Below, one piece after another: positions 54,771 through 63,778 of a stretch of DNA of 64,000 bases (the first letter of the stretch is position 1; every line of letters starts with the position of its first letter). The stretch lies in NCBI GenBank assembly GCA_002284615.2, contig MU070117.1:69583-133582 (forward strand), read 5' to 3'. Source of the stretch: Dunaliella salina. Taxonomy: Eukaryota > Chlorophyta > Chlorophyceae > Chlamydomonadales > Dunaliellaceae. The notes beneath the pieces were generated by a model. The model was not told where the DNA came from. It did no database searches and worked only from the letters and a program-made list of their open reading frames with translations. The translations under genes and the position numbers were made by a program.

Positions 54771-55917
54771 TGTTGATATTTTTTCCTATTTTAAATCGGG
54801 AAAATCAAAATCAATTTTTTTTACGACTTGGCATATGCATGAAAAGTTTTTTTACAGATGCTTCAAATTCACAGCACCTCACGAGCGCCCTTGCCTCATC
54901 CAGTGACAACATAGCCATGAGCTGCAGAGCACAGGAGGTCACACAAAGCAAGGCTCACACCCCTTATGCCCTTGGACAGACATGGCAGACATTTCATTCC
55001 TTTTTCAAGTTGCTTGAGAGTCAAGACCCTGGCAAGCAATCACATTGCTACAATGTGCCTTCTGTATTTTGATTTTTTGGGAGCAATCGTCAAAATCACT
55101 TTGCTCCTGCTTCTGATACTTTTCCCACAGGACATTGCAGAGCTCACGGTGCTTCTTACTGATGGCCTCCCAAATTGCAACGACAGCCTTGCTAGGCTTG
55201 GTTGCGCGCATACCAGGGGGCAGCAGAGCACTTTTGGCAATGCATAGCTACAGCCATAATGTGGGCATAGCTGCTGCATAGCACAGTTGCGTACTTGTTA
55301 AGCTGCGGGCATAGCTACCCACTTAGCCAGTGTAGCTTGGAAAAATTCTCATGTTGCCCCTGTGCAGCAGGAGTGTGCTGGTTGCTTCCGGACGCCAAAC
55401 TGCTGCCGTTGCTAAGGCCCCGACTCTACCCCAACCAATCTGAGGCCATACATTTATTCCACCTGCCAACCATTCAAAAACGTTTTTTATGAAATTGGCA
55501 TTTCCAAAAAATCTTTTATATTTACGCCTATGTAAAAGCTCTACTTTAATGGCATATGCCAATTTTAACTTTGAATATATTTTGGAATTATCACATGCCC
55601 ATTTGAGATAATAGCGGCGGAGAGCTGCTTCTTTCCTCCTCAAGGACGTGCTTTCCCTCGCCTGCACTTGCTGCTGACGCATCCTCAGCTGGCCCTGCTG
55701 GTGGTGTATTGATGTCACTCAGAAGCGCCTGTGGCACGAGCAGGCCGAGGTCTATCCAATCATCAATATATTCAAATACAAGTGGATCTACATGTAACAG
55801 GACGCATTTATCTTCGTGAAGTCCAGGAACAGGATTTCAGGTTTAGATTTTTGCCATTGCCTGCATAGTTAAAGACAGAAGAAGCAAAAGTCTAAACTGC
55901 GAAACAGAGATTCTAAA
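54771..55917. other. No firm gene
   Basis: Host-like composition. Minus-strand open segments (55005-55211, IWEAISKKHRELCNVL; 55323-55718, RRYYLKWACDNSKIYSKL) may be exons or repeat remnants. Unrecognised. Confidence 0.3.
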
Positions 55918-57040
55918 CAAATGTATGCAAAGCATTTTGTATAAGTTTTTTCTTTGTTTGTTTATAATGTGTCCTTTTAATTAAAAGGAAAATGTGTTAA
56001 AAAGATGCAAGTTTGTGCAATATGTTGCAAATTTATGTTTATTTGATGTTTTTTTTTTCAAGGTAAATTGACTTTCACATTCTTAATAAGCAATAAACAA
56101 ATGTATGAAAAGCATTTTGTATATATTTTTTTTCTTTTTTTGTTTATAAAGTGTCCTTTTGATTAAAAGGAAAATGTGTTAAAAAGATACAAATTTGTGC
56201 AATATGTTGCAAATTTATGTTTATTTGTATGCATGGCAAACTAAAGTTTGATGTTTTTCTGAAAGGTAAATTGACTTTCACATTCTTAATAAGCAATAAA
56301 CAAATGTATGAAAAGCATTTTAGATTTTTTTCTTTTTTTGTTTATAAAGTGTCCTTTTGATTAAAAGGAAAATGTGTTAAAAAGATGCAAATTTGTGCAA
56401 TATGTTGCAAATTTATGTTTATTTGTATGCATGGCAAACTAAAGTTTGATGTTTTTCTGAAAGGTAAATTGACTTTCACATTCTTAATAAGCAATAAACA
56501 AATGTATGAAAAGCATTTTGTTTATATTATTTTTTCTTTTTTTTTGTTTAGTAAGTGTCCTTTTAATTAAAAGGAAAATGTGTTAAAAAGATGCAAATTT
56601 GTGCAAATTTATGTTTATTTGTATGCATGGCAAACTAAAGTTTGATGTTTTTCTGAAAGGTAAATTGACTTTCACATTCTTAATAAGCAATAAACAAATG
56701 TATGAAAAGCATTTTGTTTATATTATTTTTTCTTTTTTTTTTGTTTAGTAAGTGTCCTTTTAATTAAAAGGAAAATGTGTTAAAAAGATGCAAATTTGTG
56801 CAAATTTATGTTTATTTGTATGCATGGCAAACTAAAGTTTGATGTTTTTTTTTTGACGGGTAAATGAGTTACACGTTTTTAATGAGGAATAAACAAATGT
56901 ATGAAAAGCATTTTAGATTTTTTTCTTTTTTTGTTTAGTAAGTGTCCTTTTAATTAAAAGGAAGATGTGTTAAAAAGATGCAAGTTTGTGCAAATTTATG
57001 TTTATTTGTATACATGGCACACTAAAGTTTGATGCTTTTT
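55918..57040 (+). repeat. Six-unit tandem array (~200 bp each) with palindromic hairpins
   Basis: Units begin near 55918, 56098, 56300, 56499, 56695 and 56894 (spacing 180-202 bp). Each has CAAATGTATGAAAAGCATTT, a T-rich run, the palindrome CCTTTTAATTAAAAGG (CCTTTTGATTAAAAGG in two or three units), and a piece matching the 3' end of the zinc-finger gene at 57022. It looks like repeated duplication of that gene's tail plus downstream terminator. Confidence 0.85.
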
Positions 57041-57981
57041 TGAAAGGAAGGATCCACGTGAATAAGTTGAGCAACTTTTTTATTAAGATCATCTATACTT
57101 CTTTTTGAGTTTGACTTGATAATGTTGTATACCTCTTTCTTACATGTATTAAACATTGATTGTGGTGACGTGTTCTTTAGATTCGAGTATAGCTTGTAAA
57201 ATTCTTCTTCTAATTCATATGTGTGTTCTTTGTTTGAATGAAAATCATCTGGGGAATATAAAATGAAACCATCTGAATGTTGGTAAACATAAGGTGTAAC
57301 ATCAAATGCTGCAAGGAACTGATAAAGGACCTTTAACAATTCAAGTGACTTGGCTTTTCCATGATTACTCTCATTTGACGATTTAATACATCTTATTAAG
57401 TAACATTCATAAGTATTGAGAAAATTATCTTGTATGCATAATAATAGCTTTTTTGTGCCACTTGTCAACAAAAGTTCCTCCCATTGTCCTTCATCGTACA
57501 ATTTCATTTTCTTCAAATCCTTATCATACAAAATATTCATGTTTTCTTGATCATTGTTAAGTGTGGCATTATCAACAATTTCAAGTAAATTGTTATTATC
57601 AAATTGAAAATCATTATGCAATTTATCAAGGCTTTCAATTTCCGTTGTTTTTTCATTGAATTTGTTCTCAATACAATCTTGAAACCCAATCAATGTTAAA
57701 TTATGATGTCTTAAAAATTTCTCCAACTTATCAATTACATTGAGATTGGATATGAAATTGTTTTGAATGATATTTGTAGTTTGGTGTGTTGGGGCTTCAT
57801 TTTTTGGTGCATGATAAACACGATACTCTACAATATGATGTTTTATCTCATCAGATAGGAAAATGTCTTCAATTGCGGATGGACACATCTTTTTGTTAGC
57901 AAACAAATGCTTATACATACAAGATTTACGGTTTGTGGAGTATCCGCACCTTGGACATTGGTAATTAACATGTCTTGTCAT
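57022..57981 (-). CDS. CPRC zinc-finger protein of giant-virus type, intact
   Basis: This 319-aa protein is the only complete long member of the family here. The finger uses Cys9, Cys12, His25 and Cys33. A linker contains NIIQNNFISNLNVIDKLEKF. The C-terminal half has NMNILYDKDLKKMKLYDEGQ, and the tail has IIKSNSKRSIDDLNKKV, parallel to INGLSQFSNMLYDKS and VIKSNSLKNMDEMNKQI in the 6464 and 48446 copies. Such proteins are multi-copy in mimivirus-like genomes; the role is unknown, probably DNA binding. The stop codon lies within the last unit of the downstream tandem array. Confidence 0.75.
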   Translation of the reverse strand: MTRHVNYQCPRCGYSTNRKSCMYKHLFANKKMCPSAIEDIFLSDEIKHHIVEYRVYHAPKNEAPTHQTTNIIQNNFISNLNVIDKLEKFLRHHNLTLIGFQDCIENKFNEKTTEIESLDKLHNDFQFDNNNLLEIVDNATLNNDQENMNILYDKDLKKMKLYDEGQWEELLLTSGTKKLLLCIQDNFLNTYECYLIRCIKSSNESNHGKAKSLELLKVLYQFLAAFDVTPYVYQHSDGFILYSPDDFHSNKEHTYELEEEFYKLYSNLKNTSPQSMFNTCKKEVYNIIKSNSKRSIDDLNKKVAQLIHVDPSFQKSIKL

Positions 57982-58047
57982 CTTTTGTTTTCATTGTTTC
58001 CAATCCTTTAAATAATTTGCATCTTTTTGCACAAATTGACATCTATT

Positions 58048-58074
58048 TAGACCCTTGGAGATTTAAAATGTCGG
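58048..58074 (-). mobile_element. MITE terminal tip
   Basis: TAGACCCTTGGAGATTTAAA with ATGTCGG following. Only the inverted MITE 3' end is present. Confidence 0.55.
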
Positions 58075-58187
58075 AAAATGAAACATAAACATGAAGAGCA
58101 GCAGTATTGTATCATTTGCAAAATGACTCAACATATGTTGATACATGTGGCATTTTTGGATTTCTTTGAAACGATGGATTGCAAGAT

Positions 58188-58545
58188 ATGAAGACTATAA
58201 AAAGACACAATAGACCTGCCTTTGCATATAAAGTTAAGACAGAATGGGTTAACCATGCGAGATATGTTCTTAGGAAAAATCAGCAAATCACAATAAAAGA
58301 GTTAGCCAAAGAACTTAAAGACAGATTTGATGAATTCACTCCAATATATTTGGAGCAAGAGAAAGCATTTGGGTGAGAGACATAAACGAAACAAGAAAAC
58401 GTCAGCATTTTCCAACAATCAAAAGCCAATCAATTTTAACGACGAACAGAACAAATTTTTTGATGTCCTGGAAGGAGCTCCGCAATCAGCTCTGCTCGAA
58501 CTTTTCCATTATTGGTCAAACATAATATTTTTGAAATTTTAATGG
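58188..58545 (+). pseudogene. IS630/Tc1-type transposase N-terminal fragment
   Basis: WVNHARYVLRKNQQITIKEL followed by AKELKDRFDEF is the paired helix-turn-helix start of an IS630/Tc1-like transposase. A frame change near 58350 leads to GERHKRNKKTSAFSNNQK. The sequence then runs into a micro-element-like tract (58464-58499) and loses similarity. The C-terminal counterpart of a similar enzyme is at 2992. Confidence 0.5.
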
Positions 58546-58783
58546 TTGGCATGGTTAGATTTGAAATAAAAAAAACCGGGAAAGATTATGTCTGGCAAAT
58601 TGGCCGCTACTTTAAACCTACAAATACCTTAGCATCGCTAAGTATCTCTCAATGTATCATAGAAGTCATATCAACTTTGTATAGGTTTTATCCCAGTACA
58701 AAGCAACACATCTTCTCCACATTGCTAGGTTATGCATGGATGGCCTGAAACCACTCCAAGGCCGTAGCGTAGCAATGTTGGAG

Positions 58784-60139
58784 CTACCTTCCACACTCCA
58801 ACGCGTTTTTGATAAAAATGTTTCTGGCTCCACAAACATCTCGATCAGCTTTCAAGTGGCAATTGTCACATTTATACACTTTTGCTCCTCCTAGGTTTTC
58901 TTTGATGATCAAGCAATGTGTGCAAGTCTTGGAAGTGTACTCCTCACTACGTTCATACACTTTTACACCACATTGTAAAGCCCTTTCTTTCAGATGTTGC
59001 TTAAACTCGTAATGGCGCCAAGTCAGCATGCTCCGCACACTTTTCTTATTAAGCTTGCGTTCACCTTTCTTCACCATTTGACTCACATTGAAGGGAGGAA
59101 TAATGATGTTGCTAAAATTCTTGATCAAGAAAGCAATTGCTTTACAATGAACTTCTGTCACAAGGTTTTTGATTTTCATTTTAAGTCTGGTCAAAGCTTT
59201 CTCTTTCCTTGTTTTCTTAATTGTCTTCTTGCCAATTAACTTGTCAGCTCCGCTGCCTGCCGGGTCGAGATGTTTACAAAGCCGAAATATTTTTGAAATG
59301 TCTTGATCACCAATCTTATAGCACTCACCCAAAGTGGGGCTATAGATTGTAAGCATGGTCCTGACACCAGGATCGATGGCACACCACTCCTTTTTATTGT
59401 AGCTTGCTTGGTTCTCACAAGCTGGCTCATAAAATGGTATGGCTAAGTAGAAACGACCTAGTTTATCAAGTACCAGCTTACAATCGTTTTCAATATCGGG
59501 AATATTGCATCTATTTTTTCGAACATGAAACTTGACCTTGTTCTTGAGATAAGTAGGATACATGCTAAAATCACCATTTTGTTTACCATCACGTAGTACA
59601 AATTCTTTAATTACACTTGATGGTATGGTTATACTCTGTGTATCCTTCTTTGATCGAAACTTTAGGTCAAATGTGTGCGATGGATTTAATTTTCTCTTTG
59701 CAAAATTAGATTTATATGCTTCAGTTAGATCTTTGATAGCAGTGTCACGCACATGTTTAGGTGTATCAAGCAAGAAGCCTTTTTCTTTTGGGATGTTGCA
59801 AGCATTGATGAATCTTTTTCTCAAGGAAATCATATTTGTGCATTTATGGACATCAGGTTTCTTCTTGACACATTCAAGAGTCCAGTTATAAGTCACTCTC
59901 ACGCTTCCAAACCACCTTTTCAATTGATTTGCTACTTCGTGTGAAGGAGTAATTTTAATCTTTCGGCATTTATTCGCTGGCAGTTTCCACGTTTGATTGA
60001 CTTTTCCTCTTTTCTTTGTATTTCCTTTTTCCGTTGATTCTGCAATTGAATACGTTGATGATGGCCAGGAGGTCTTCAACAAGCTCTCCGTGTTCTGAGC
60101 CTTCCATTTCTTCATGGAGAACCATGAGTTGGACTCCAT
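58784..60139 (-). CDS. tnpB: IS607-family TnpB / Fanzor2-like RNA-guided nuclease
   Basis: Start chosen at the ATG at 60139 (MESNSWFSMKKWK), because the second locus starts its homology at the same place; the frame is open further upstream only as a shadow of tnpA. Product 451 aa. RuvC-I is WCAIDPGVRTMLTIY and RuvC-III is KADRDVCGARNI. The zinc finger has CTHC and CDNC. At the RuvC-II position, where TnpB has a catalytic Glu, the sequence is IIIPPFNVSQMV, with Asn at the expected place. Glu residues 45 and 48-49 positions later (YERSEEYTSKTC) match the relocated catalytic Glu reported for Fanzor proteins. It overlaps the end of tnpA. It carries an in-frame micro-element insertion (PAGSGAD). 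Confidence 0.85.
   Translation of the reverse strand: MESNSWFSMKKWKAQNTESLLKTSWPSSTYSIAESTEKGNTKKRGKVNQTWKLPANKCRKIKITPSHEVANQLKRWFGSVRVTYNWTLECVKKKPDVHKCTNMISLRKRFINACNIPKEKGFLLDTPKHVRDTAIKDLTEAYKSNFAKRKLNPSHTFDLKFRSKKDTQSITIPSSVIKEFVLRDGKQNGDFSMYPTYLKNKVKFHVRKNRCNIPDIENDCKLVLDKLGRFYLAIPFYEPACENQASYNKKEWCAIDPGVRTMLTIYSPTLGECYKIGDQDISKIFRLCKHLDPAGSGADKLIGKKTIKKTRKEKALTRLKMKIKNLVTEVHCKAIAFLIKNFSNIIIPPFNVSQMVKKGERKLNKKSVRSMLTWRHYEFKQHLKERALQCGVKVYERSEEYTSKTCTHCLIIKENLGGAKVYKCDNCHLKADRDVCGARNIFIKNALECGR
59243..59266 (-). repeat. 24-nt micro-element, family 1, inside TnpB
   Basis: It adds seven codons (PAGSGAD) after the Asp of RLCKHLD. The paralogue at 45287 reads RLCKCLDKLIS without the insertion. 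Confidence 0.85.
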
Positions 60140-60575
60140 GGAGTTGAAGGATCCTTTCCACCAGTTCGAATGCAAAGCGACTGATCCTGTCTCTGTAGGA
60201 CACCACAACGGAGCCTCCGGCGAGAAGGCCTTTGCTTGACATTTCCAGAATGGTTTGCAATCCTTTTCGTTTGAAGTTGAGGCCTGATCCAATGTCGGAG
60301 ATGATTTGGTGGTTTGGGAACTTTCCTTGCATGTATTGGATTTGTCTTTGGAGGTCGTCCTTTTGACCTTGGGAAGAGACTCGACAATAACAGATGTTTT
60401 TTTGTTGTGGTTCTTGGTATTGCTTGTTTTGGAGGTATTGCTTAATGCAATAAAGTCTTTGGTTTCCTGGCGTTCTGATAGAGGGGAAAAGTCCTTTGTC
60501 AGCCCATCTTCTGAGAGTCTCCTCGGAGACTCCGAGGGCAGCTTTAGCTTCTTTGGTGGTGATGAACTCATTCAT
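59970..60575 (-). CDS. tnpA: IS607-family serine transposase
   Basis: 201 aa. Residues 1-50 are a MerR-like helix-turn-helix (TTKEAKAALGVSEETLRRWA). The resolvase domain starts at ICYCRVSS, with the catalytic Ser at 67/68, and continues through SYRDRISRFAFELV and the helix HGELVEDLLAIINVF. This is the IS607 order (DNA-binding domain first, short serine recombinase second). It cuts and joins the element ends through a covalent Ser-DNA intermediate. Its 3' end overlaps tnpB by 170 nt in another frame. The gene is intact, so this IS607 copy may be active. Confidence 0.9.
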   Translation of the reverse strand: MNEFITTKEAKAALGVSEETLRRWADKGLFPSIRTPGNQRLYCIKQYLQNKQYQEPQQKNICYCRVSSQGQKDDLQRQIQYMQGKFPNHQIISDIGSGLNFKRKGLQTILEMSSKGLLAGGSVVVSYRDRISRFAFELVERILQLHGVQLMVLHEEMEGSEHGELVEDLLAIINVFNCRINGKRKYKEKRKSQSNVETASE

Positions 60576-60690
60576 ATTATCCTACATTGTAAATGTGATT
60601 ATTTCTTTAAGTAGTTTTATTTTTCAATAATAAATGTTGAGAAATAATAAAAAATGTTGAGGTATTTAAAGAACAGCTAACATCCCTCAT

Positions 60691-61497
60691 TCACATCAGC
60701 ACACACGTTTCCTTGCTGTCAATAGACTTATGTAATTTAAACGAACTAACTGAATTTTTAATTTGTAAGCATTTATCATTTTTATTGCTATATGTCACTG
60801 ATTTCCCATTGAAATTACCATGTTCATACAAAATAACTTTATACCCATTTGCAACTTTAATTGAAGACAACCTGTCATTCCCAATTACTCGTTTGATGTA
60901 ACCTATGTCATAATCTCCTTCATCATATACATAAGCAACTTTACCTTAAAAATAACATTCCGTGTACAAAGATAAAAGCGGATTAACTTTTGAAACCAAT
61001 GTTTTTTTCATATCATTTTCATTTAGACAAGTGTCTCCCATACAAAATTCCCCTTTACCAACTTTGAGAGAAAACTGGGGGTTATCGGACACATCTGAAT
61101 CATACATATTGATACCGTCATCTGTATATAATGCCATACCTTTGTGGCAAACACGTTTTCTATTACATTTTTCCTTATATAATCGAGATATTGAATTCTT
61201 ATCATCATCTTTAAATTTCCATTCGTCATTTCCGATATAGTGATCTGTTGTGAAGTTTCCATCAACCACGACATTTTTTCCATTGATAATGGTTTTTTTG
61301 AAATCATTTTTGTCATTTATCATTAATTTTTTATTTTCTATATTCACAACTTGTTTCCCTGAAAATTGTAAGTTTGGTCCCGTATACAAATCTTTTTCTA
61401 CGTTTAAATCTTCTTTGATCCCGTCTTGTACAAATAATCGATTTACTTTTAAGTCACCGGGGATAAATACCTTTGAATTTCCATATGCATTTATCAT
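60691..61497 (-). pseudogene. Virion-type protein with beta/gamma-crystallin-like tail, one in-frame stop
   Basis: The 183-codon N-terminal part has short repeated strands (KVFIPGDLKVNRLFVQDG, NGKNVVVDGNF) and the motif CMGDTCLNENDMKK shared with 46669-46893. A TAA at 60948-60946 is followed in the same frame by 84 codons with DRLSSIKVANGYKVILYEHG and NFNGKSVTYS, the pattern of a beta/gamma-crystallin fold (SSIKV, then YEH.NF.G). The two parts probably formed one protein, likely a virion surface or fibre protein. Readthrough, error and mutation cannot be separated here. Confidence 0.55.
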
Positions 61498-62065
61498 TTA
61501 AATTAGTAATATATAATGTTTCTTTTACAATTTGCTAGAAAAATCAGCATTTTAATTCTCCACGGTTACAAGGCAGAAAGGGTTAAAACCGCAGCATATA
61601 TGGTTATAAATTCTTATGTTTAGTGTATAACTTAATATGAATATTGAACTTTTTTTAAAAATGGTGACGTTTAGTCCGCCATGAATGTTGAAGGTACTAG
61701 AATTGTTACTTCTCGCCTTTGCAACCATTAAATGTGTTTGGTTTATATACCATATTTGTGAACATCTCATACTGGTTTGATTTTTTTCTCATACTTCTTT
61801 ATTGTAGAGATATTATATTATAGAATCTGCTTCTTACTTCAAATCGCATTGTTAACCTCAAATACTTGTTGACCAATTTTTTGCTATGTTTACTCGCTTG
61901 TAAACGACGCCTCCCCGACACTAAGCGAACAAGTCAAGACATGTGTCGTGCCGATGACCGTCCGAGTCTGCTGCTGTTGTTGTTGTTGCTGCTATTGGTG
62001 TCCCTGCTGCTGTTGTTACTGTTACTGCTGCCGTTGCCTGTAGCAAATGGCCCTAGTTTATTTCG
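61498..62065. other. No gene
   Basis: AT-rich spacer, then a CTG/TTG-rich stretch (61970-62040). Confidence 0.35.
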
Positions 62066-62320
62066 GGCTTTGCCCTACGCTCTGCGGTACACATTGTAGG
62101 ACAATCAAAGAAAATTTAGGCTATAGATGTTCTCATTGTGGGTTATAGGGTGCTTTGCGCTTTGTAAAAAATAGTCTAACTTTCAACTCTTCCTTACCCT
62201 AACTAGGCAATGCTATGCTCGGCCTTTGGCTTACAGTCAATGCTCTTTGGATTACCAAGTATGTTTGTTTGTGTCGGGGCAATGACATGTAACGGCACGG
62301 CATATGGTGCTAGGTAAGTT
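62066..62320 (+). mobile_element. IS607-type right-end remnant, copy 3, with leading palindrome
   Basis: 62066-62095 (GGGCTTTGCCC, CTCTGCGGTAC) is the same palindrome that precedes copy 2. Next come TGTAGGACAATCAAAGAAAA and the TTCTCATTGTGGG segment of the TnpB zinc finger. The rest is diverged and lacks the two hairpins. Confidence 0.55.
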
Positions 62321-62390
62321 TAAAATGCAGTAATAAATAAGCCTTGTTTAAAAAATGCACAATAACAAATTTATACATATATAATATAAA

Positions 62391-63266
62391 ATGGAAGACT
62401 ATCCAACAGTAATATTTTCGATATTTGCAGGTAGACAAAGATATATGGAAATACTTCGAATATATCTTGATTTTCTTATGTCTAAGAATTTAATTTCAGA
62501 AATACACATATGGGATTTTTCTCGGAATGAAACAGACATGTTATTTTTGATGGACATTGCCAAAAAAAATCCTATGAAATACAAATTTATAGCACCCAAG
62601 AACAAAAAATATTGGGATTGGACAGAATATTATAAGTATTATGCGGAGAATATAAAAGACAATCAAGTTCTCGTAAAATGTGATGATGATGTTGTTTTTA
62701 TAAATGTCGATACGTTCAGAGAATTTGTTCTTCATGTTCCAAAACATGATGTGTTTCATTTTCCCAATGTGATCAACAATGATGTCTGTGCATTAATTCA
62801 ACAAAAATATGATCTTTTGCCACAATTTTACACACAAACAAACTACCCTCTTGAATCCTTTGGAAGAAATGATCCAATTACAAATTTGTATAGAGATTAT
62901 TCTATGGGGTACCATATTCATGAACAATTTCTAAAAGACCCATCCTTATTCACTCAAATGTATTCCTTAAATGATAATGTGAGGGATGGGAACATTTTTT
63001 GGTATGGTTCACGGTTTTCAATTAACATGTTTATGGCCAATGCTAATGTGATTCGTTCTTCTTTTCCAAGTATTTCGCACAAAAATGTTGAAGATGAAGG
63101 ATATATTTCTGCTTCCTTTTGTAGATTTGAAAATAAAAAAAATATAATAAATCCTATTTTGACCGTTGTACATTTTGGCTTTAGAACTCAAGATTTTGAT
63201 AAACTTGATGCTTTGTTTTTGGAACGCTATAAACATCTTTCTCACTCCGTTGGAAGTTTAAAATGA
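62391..63266 (+). CDS. Glycosyltransferase-like protein (GT-A, DDD motif)
   Basis: An intact 291-aa ORF, AT-rich. It begins with a beta-alpha unit (TVIFSIFAGRQRYMEILRIY) and has VLVKCDDDVVFINVDTF, with the Asp triplet at 98-100, the metal/nucleotide-sugar site of GT-A fold enzymes. Later segments (NIFWYGSRFSINMF and DEGYISASF) fit acceptor and catalytic loops. No signal peptide or membrane segment is present, so it would act in the cytoplasm, as expected for virus-encoded glycosylation. The sugar and acceptor are unknown. No neighbouring sugar genes are seen. Confidence 0.65.
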   Translation: MEDYPTVIFSIFAGRQRYMEILRIYLDFLMSKNLISEIHIWDFSRNETDMLFLMDIAKKNPMKYKFIAPKNKKYWDWTEYYKYYAENIKDNQVLVKCDDDVVFINVDTFREFVLHVPKHDVFHFPNVINNDVCALIQQKYDLLPQFYTQTNYPLESFGRNDPITNLYRDYSMGYHIHEQFLKDPSLFTQMYSLNDNVRDGNIFWYGSRFSINMFMANANVIRSSFPSISHKNVEDEGYISASFCRFENKKNIINPILTVVHFGFRTQDFDKLDALFLERYKHLSHSVGSLK

Positions 63267-63778
63267 GAAATGTTGTATTTCAGGGACTTACAACGTTGAG
63301 GCTTCGTAATAATTTGTGTACGGAACGGGTTTCACACTCCTGTGTGCTCACACTCACCGATGCAGCTCTGCTGATTAGAGTAATGCTCTGTATTCCCTCT
63401 TCTTAATGGTACCAGCTAAAGTTTTTGTTACAGAAATCCACAACCGTTCTGACAACGGCTCTTTTTTTCATGGTTTGGGATGTGGATCGCGGAGCTCCTT
63501 TCAGGACACTTACAAAATGTCTCACATCGACCTTCACATTTGTAACATATACAACTCTAAACTTTCGATGCTTAAATTGTTCGAAGTTTAGGTTCAGTAG
63601 ACGAGGAGTGAAACGTTTTTTCTTTACAAAACGTTTTTAAGTTTCAAAGGTGTAAATGTCAGCATGCAAATATTTAATATCTTCAATCATATAGCTACAA
63701 AGTTACCCCATGATTAGACATTGAAGGGCGTACACCATCACCCTGCGTCAACAACTTATGCAAGCTAAGCTTTGACAC
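63267..63778. other. tRNA-like head, micro-element, no firm gene
   Basis: 63356-63386 resembles a tRNA D-arm (CCGATGCAGCTCTGCTGATTAG). 63485-63507 is a family-2 micro-element (GATCGCGGAGCTCC, then AGGAC) inside an open 61-codon frame (63406-63591, KVFVTEIHNRSDNGSFFHG) that may be a gene fragment. Confidence 0.4.

Noticed and set aside
55918..57040. Regularly spaced repeats as a CRISPR array
   Set aside because: Whole ~200-bp units are repeated, with no unique spacers of 25-40 nt.
60140..60571. N-terminal extension of TnpB to 595 aa
   Set aside because: This part is the alternate frame of tnpA. The second TnpB locus and the family pattern start at SWFS..KKW, so the ATG at 60139 was chosen.
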